Below, piece after piece: positions 50,191-51,558 of a DNA stretch of 51,558 bases. Location of the stretch: assembly GCA_016124895.1 (NCBI GenBank), contig WGMU01000020.1, positions 1-51,558 on the forward strand, in the 5' to 3' direction. This DNA is from a bacterium (lineage in GTDB: Bacteria > Planctomycetota > Planctomycetia > Planctomycetales > Planctomycetaceae). The position numbers and the translations under genes are program-made. The stretch's first letter is position 1; the number at the start of each line of letters is the position of its first letter. Under the pieces are notes generated by a model. The model was not told the origin of the DNA and searched no databases. It saw nothing but the letters and a program-made list of their open reading frames with translations.

Positions 50191-50881
50191 TGGCCTGGCG
50201 TGGGAAACGGCTGTACGGAGACATGACGCGCCCGCTTCCCGACGTTCCGAACCGGGACGTCGATGGTCGCATCGGCGTCTTCAACTGGCTGGCTCACGAA
50301 GTGGAAACCCGCAGCAGCGAGCGCTCACGGCCTGTGATCTGCCTGATGGACGGCGAGCACAAACTCTGGGACCGCAAGCGGGAACTGCTGCCAGAAACGG
50401 TGGTGGAGGTGCTCGACCTGTGGCACGTGATGGGCCGTCTGTGGGATGTCGCGACAGCGCTGCATGGCGAGGACAAAGCGGCTTCACGCGAGTTCGTCTC
50501 AGCCCGCCTGCAACAGTTGCTGGAAGGCAGTGTCGGTCGCGTGCTCGGCGCCTGCGGCAGACACTCACCAAACGGAAGCTGCCGAAAACGGCACGTGACA
50601 CCATCGCCGCGACGATCACGTACTTCTCGAACAACCGCGACCGCATGCGTGACGACGAGTGCCTGCGTGAAGGCTACCCGATTGCCAGCGGTGTCATTGA
50701 AGGCGCCTGCCGCCACGTCGTCGGCGACCGCCTCGACCGCACCGGCACCCGCTGGAGTGTCGCCGGAGCCGTCGCCATGCTCGCCACCCGAACCACGTAC
50801 CTGAGCGACGACTGGCAGGACTATCACCAGTTCCGCATCAGCCGAGAACAGACCAGACTCCACCCCAACACAAAAACCTGA
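50190..50881 (+). pseudogene. ISKra4-family transposase remnant with a frameshift
   Basis: The first part (about 50190-50548) encodes GDMTRPLPDVPNRDVDGRI and PVICLMDGEHKLWD, then LDLWHVMGRLWDVATALHGE. The second, in the frame shifted by one, encodes TITYFSNNRDRMRDDECLRE, GYPIASGVIEGACRHVVGDR and RTGTRW. Both are typical of ISKra4 transposases. The reading frames join at GGCGCCTGCGGCAG near 50550, where one missing C would restore a continuous GAL-RQTLTKRKL. The N-terminal third is missing, cut at the integrase remnant. A sequencing error in a C-run is possible for the shift, but the missing N-terminus is not explained by it. Confidence 0.75.
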
Positions 50882-50908
50882 CCGAGGCGAGCGAGTTACG
50901 CCCCTCGC

Positions 50909-51430
50909 ATGATGGCAAGGCGGGTTGCTCGGGGAGAGGCGGACAGTGAGCAGACGCTGCGACCGCTGCGGTGTCGTTGTGTGGCTTGCGGGTCTCGATT
51001 GTGGACCGACTACGACAATCGCCGGACGGTGGTGACGCTTGGGCAGAGCATTCGCCTGACGCTGAAGATTCGTCGTTGTCACAACACGGCGTGTTCGCGG
51101 CATCTGAGGCCGTATCGTCCTGAGGCTGAGGGTCGCTATGCCCTGCCGCAGCATGAGTTCGGTCTGGACGTCATCGCGCTGGTGGGGGCATTGCGTTATC
51201 GCGAACGTCTCAGTGTGCCGGAGATGGCCGTCCGACTGGTTCAGCAGCGCGGTCTGAGCATTTGCGAGCGGACGGTCACGAACCTGCTGGATCGTGACGA
51301 CGAGTTGCTGGCGGTGTCGCTGTCCGACGACCAGCGATTGCGTTCTTTGCTGTCACAGCAGGGCCGTATCATTCTGGCTCTGGACGGGCTGCAGCCGGAC
51401 GTGGGACATGAGGTCAGGGCAATCGCATGA
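50909..51430 (+). pseudogene. Transposase-like zinc-ribbon protein, truncated
   Basis: A 173-residue frame. CRCVACGSRLW begins a zinc-ribbon with RRCHNTACSRH as the second Cys pair. EFGLDVIALVGALRYRERLS, ICERTVTNLLDRDDELLA and IILALDGLQPDVGHEV follow. From memory the same order occurs in a large family of transposase-like proteins in cyanobacteria and planctomycetes, where the protein is much longer and the Asp of LALDG would be the first catalytic acid. Here it stops at GHEV followed by RAIA and TGA-type stop, so the catalytic domain is cut off. ATG at 50909; 28 bases after the ISKra4 remnant. Confidence 0.6.
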
Positions 51431-51558
51431 AGTTTGAACACATTCCGAGTGCTGGTGAAAGACTGGCCTGGATGTGGATGGGGTGATGCCTGAGACTGGT
51501 CGGGGAGTCTGCATCAGGGACGGTGCGGGCGGTGATCAGGTCTGGGGAACAGGCAGGG
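51431..51558. other. Right edge, unresolved sequence
   Basis: Starting near 51416, CAGGGCAATCGCATGAAG interrupts the frame of the preceding gene and could be the terminus of another insertion sequence that continues beyond the window. The remaining bases show no ORF or repeat that can be assigned. Confidence 0.3.

Noticed and set aside
1-51558. CRISPR array
   Set aside because: No series of regularly spaced short direct repeats was seen; the repeats found are isolated palindromes or a single pair.

Overview
This window looks like chromosomal DNA of a planctomycete (Planctomycetota), probably order Planctomycetales. Support comes from a DUF1501 protein, a DUF1080 protein, a secreted CxxCH protein of planctomycete type, an AlgE-like porin, two clpP genes behind trigger factor, an orphan formylmethanofuran-dehydrogenase-like subunit (fhcA), many secreted proteins of unknown function, weak operon structure and several kinds of palindromic intergenic element. 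No rRNA was seen. One tRNA (Gly, anticodon GCC) is clear.

Layout. 1-6.0 kb: tail of an IS982 transposase, a PhyH dioxygenase, an iron-dependent hydroxyacid-oxoacid transhydrogenase, a secreted transglutaminase-like protein and a conserved unknown. 6.0-11.5 kb, minus strand: part of a Tad/Flp pilus locus (Flp pilin, TadE, TadG-like) with a GT-C membrane protein and an unusual TadE-like pseudopilin fused to a seven-repeat Ycf48/BNR-type propeller. 11.8-16.5 kb: lipoprotein, DegT aminotransferase, alpha/beta hydrolase, DUF1501, FliS. 17.2-20.6 kb: tRNA-Gly, tig, clpP, clpP. 20.6-24.5 kb: coiled-coil lipoprotein, LexA with Arg at the usual catalytic Lys position, esterase, NAD kinase. 24.9-28.8 kb: a long low-complexity membrane protein with an SLBB-like domain, translationally coupled to an actin-fold (ASKHA) protein. 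29-35.6 kb: CcsA/HemX-like membrane protein, porin, zinc-finger-like unknown, DUF1080, TPR protein. 35.7-36.4 kb: queE.

36.4-38.6 kb: a complete PvuII-type restriction-modification module (divergent methyltransferase; controller protein overlapping the endonuclease) between two 141-bp direct copies of a palindromic, MITE-like repeat. One copy supplies the endonuclease stop codon. 38.6-49.4 kb: housekeeping genes: a BshC-like unknown, GT2, def, CxxCH protein, cdsA, uppS, csrA, SpoU methyltransferase, fhcA, yebC/yeeN. 49.4 kb to the end: mobile debris, with a terminator, a possible tRNA-Ser 3' remnant, the tail of a tyrosine recombinase, a frameshifted ISKra4 transposase and a truncated second transposase-like gene.

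How they work together: tig-clpP-clpP is a folding/degradation module; uppS-cdsA serves envelope lipid synthesis; the pilus genes probably encode a pseudopilus with an extracellular propeller; the R-M genes form a self-contained acquired unit. The best candidates for something new are the TadE-propeller fusion, the SLBB/actin-like pair and the repeat-bounded PvuII-like module. All family calls come from reading motifs by eye. No database search was run.
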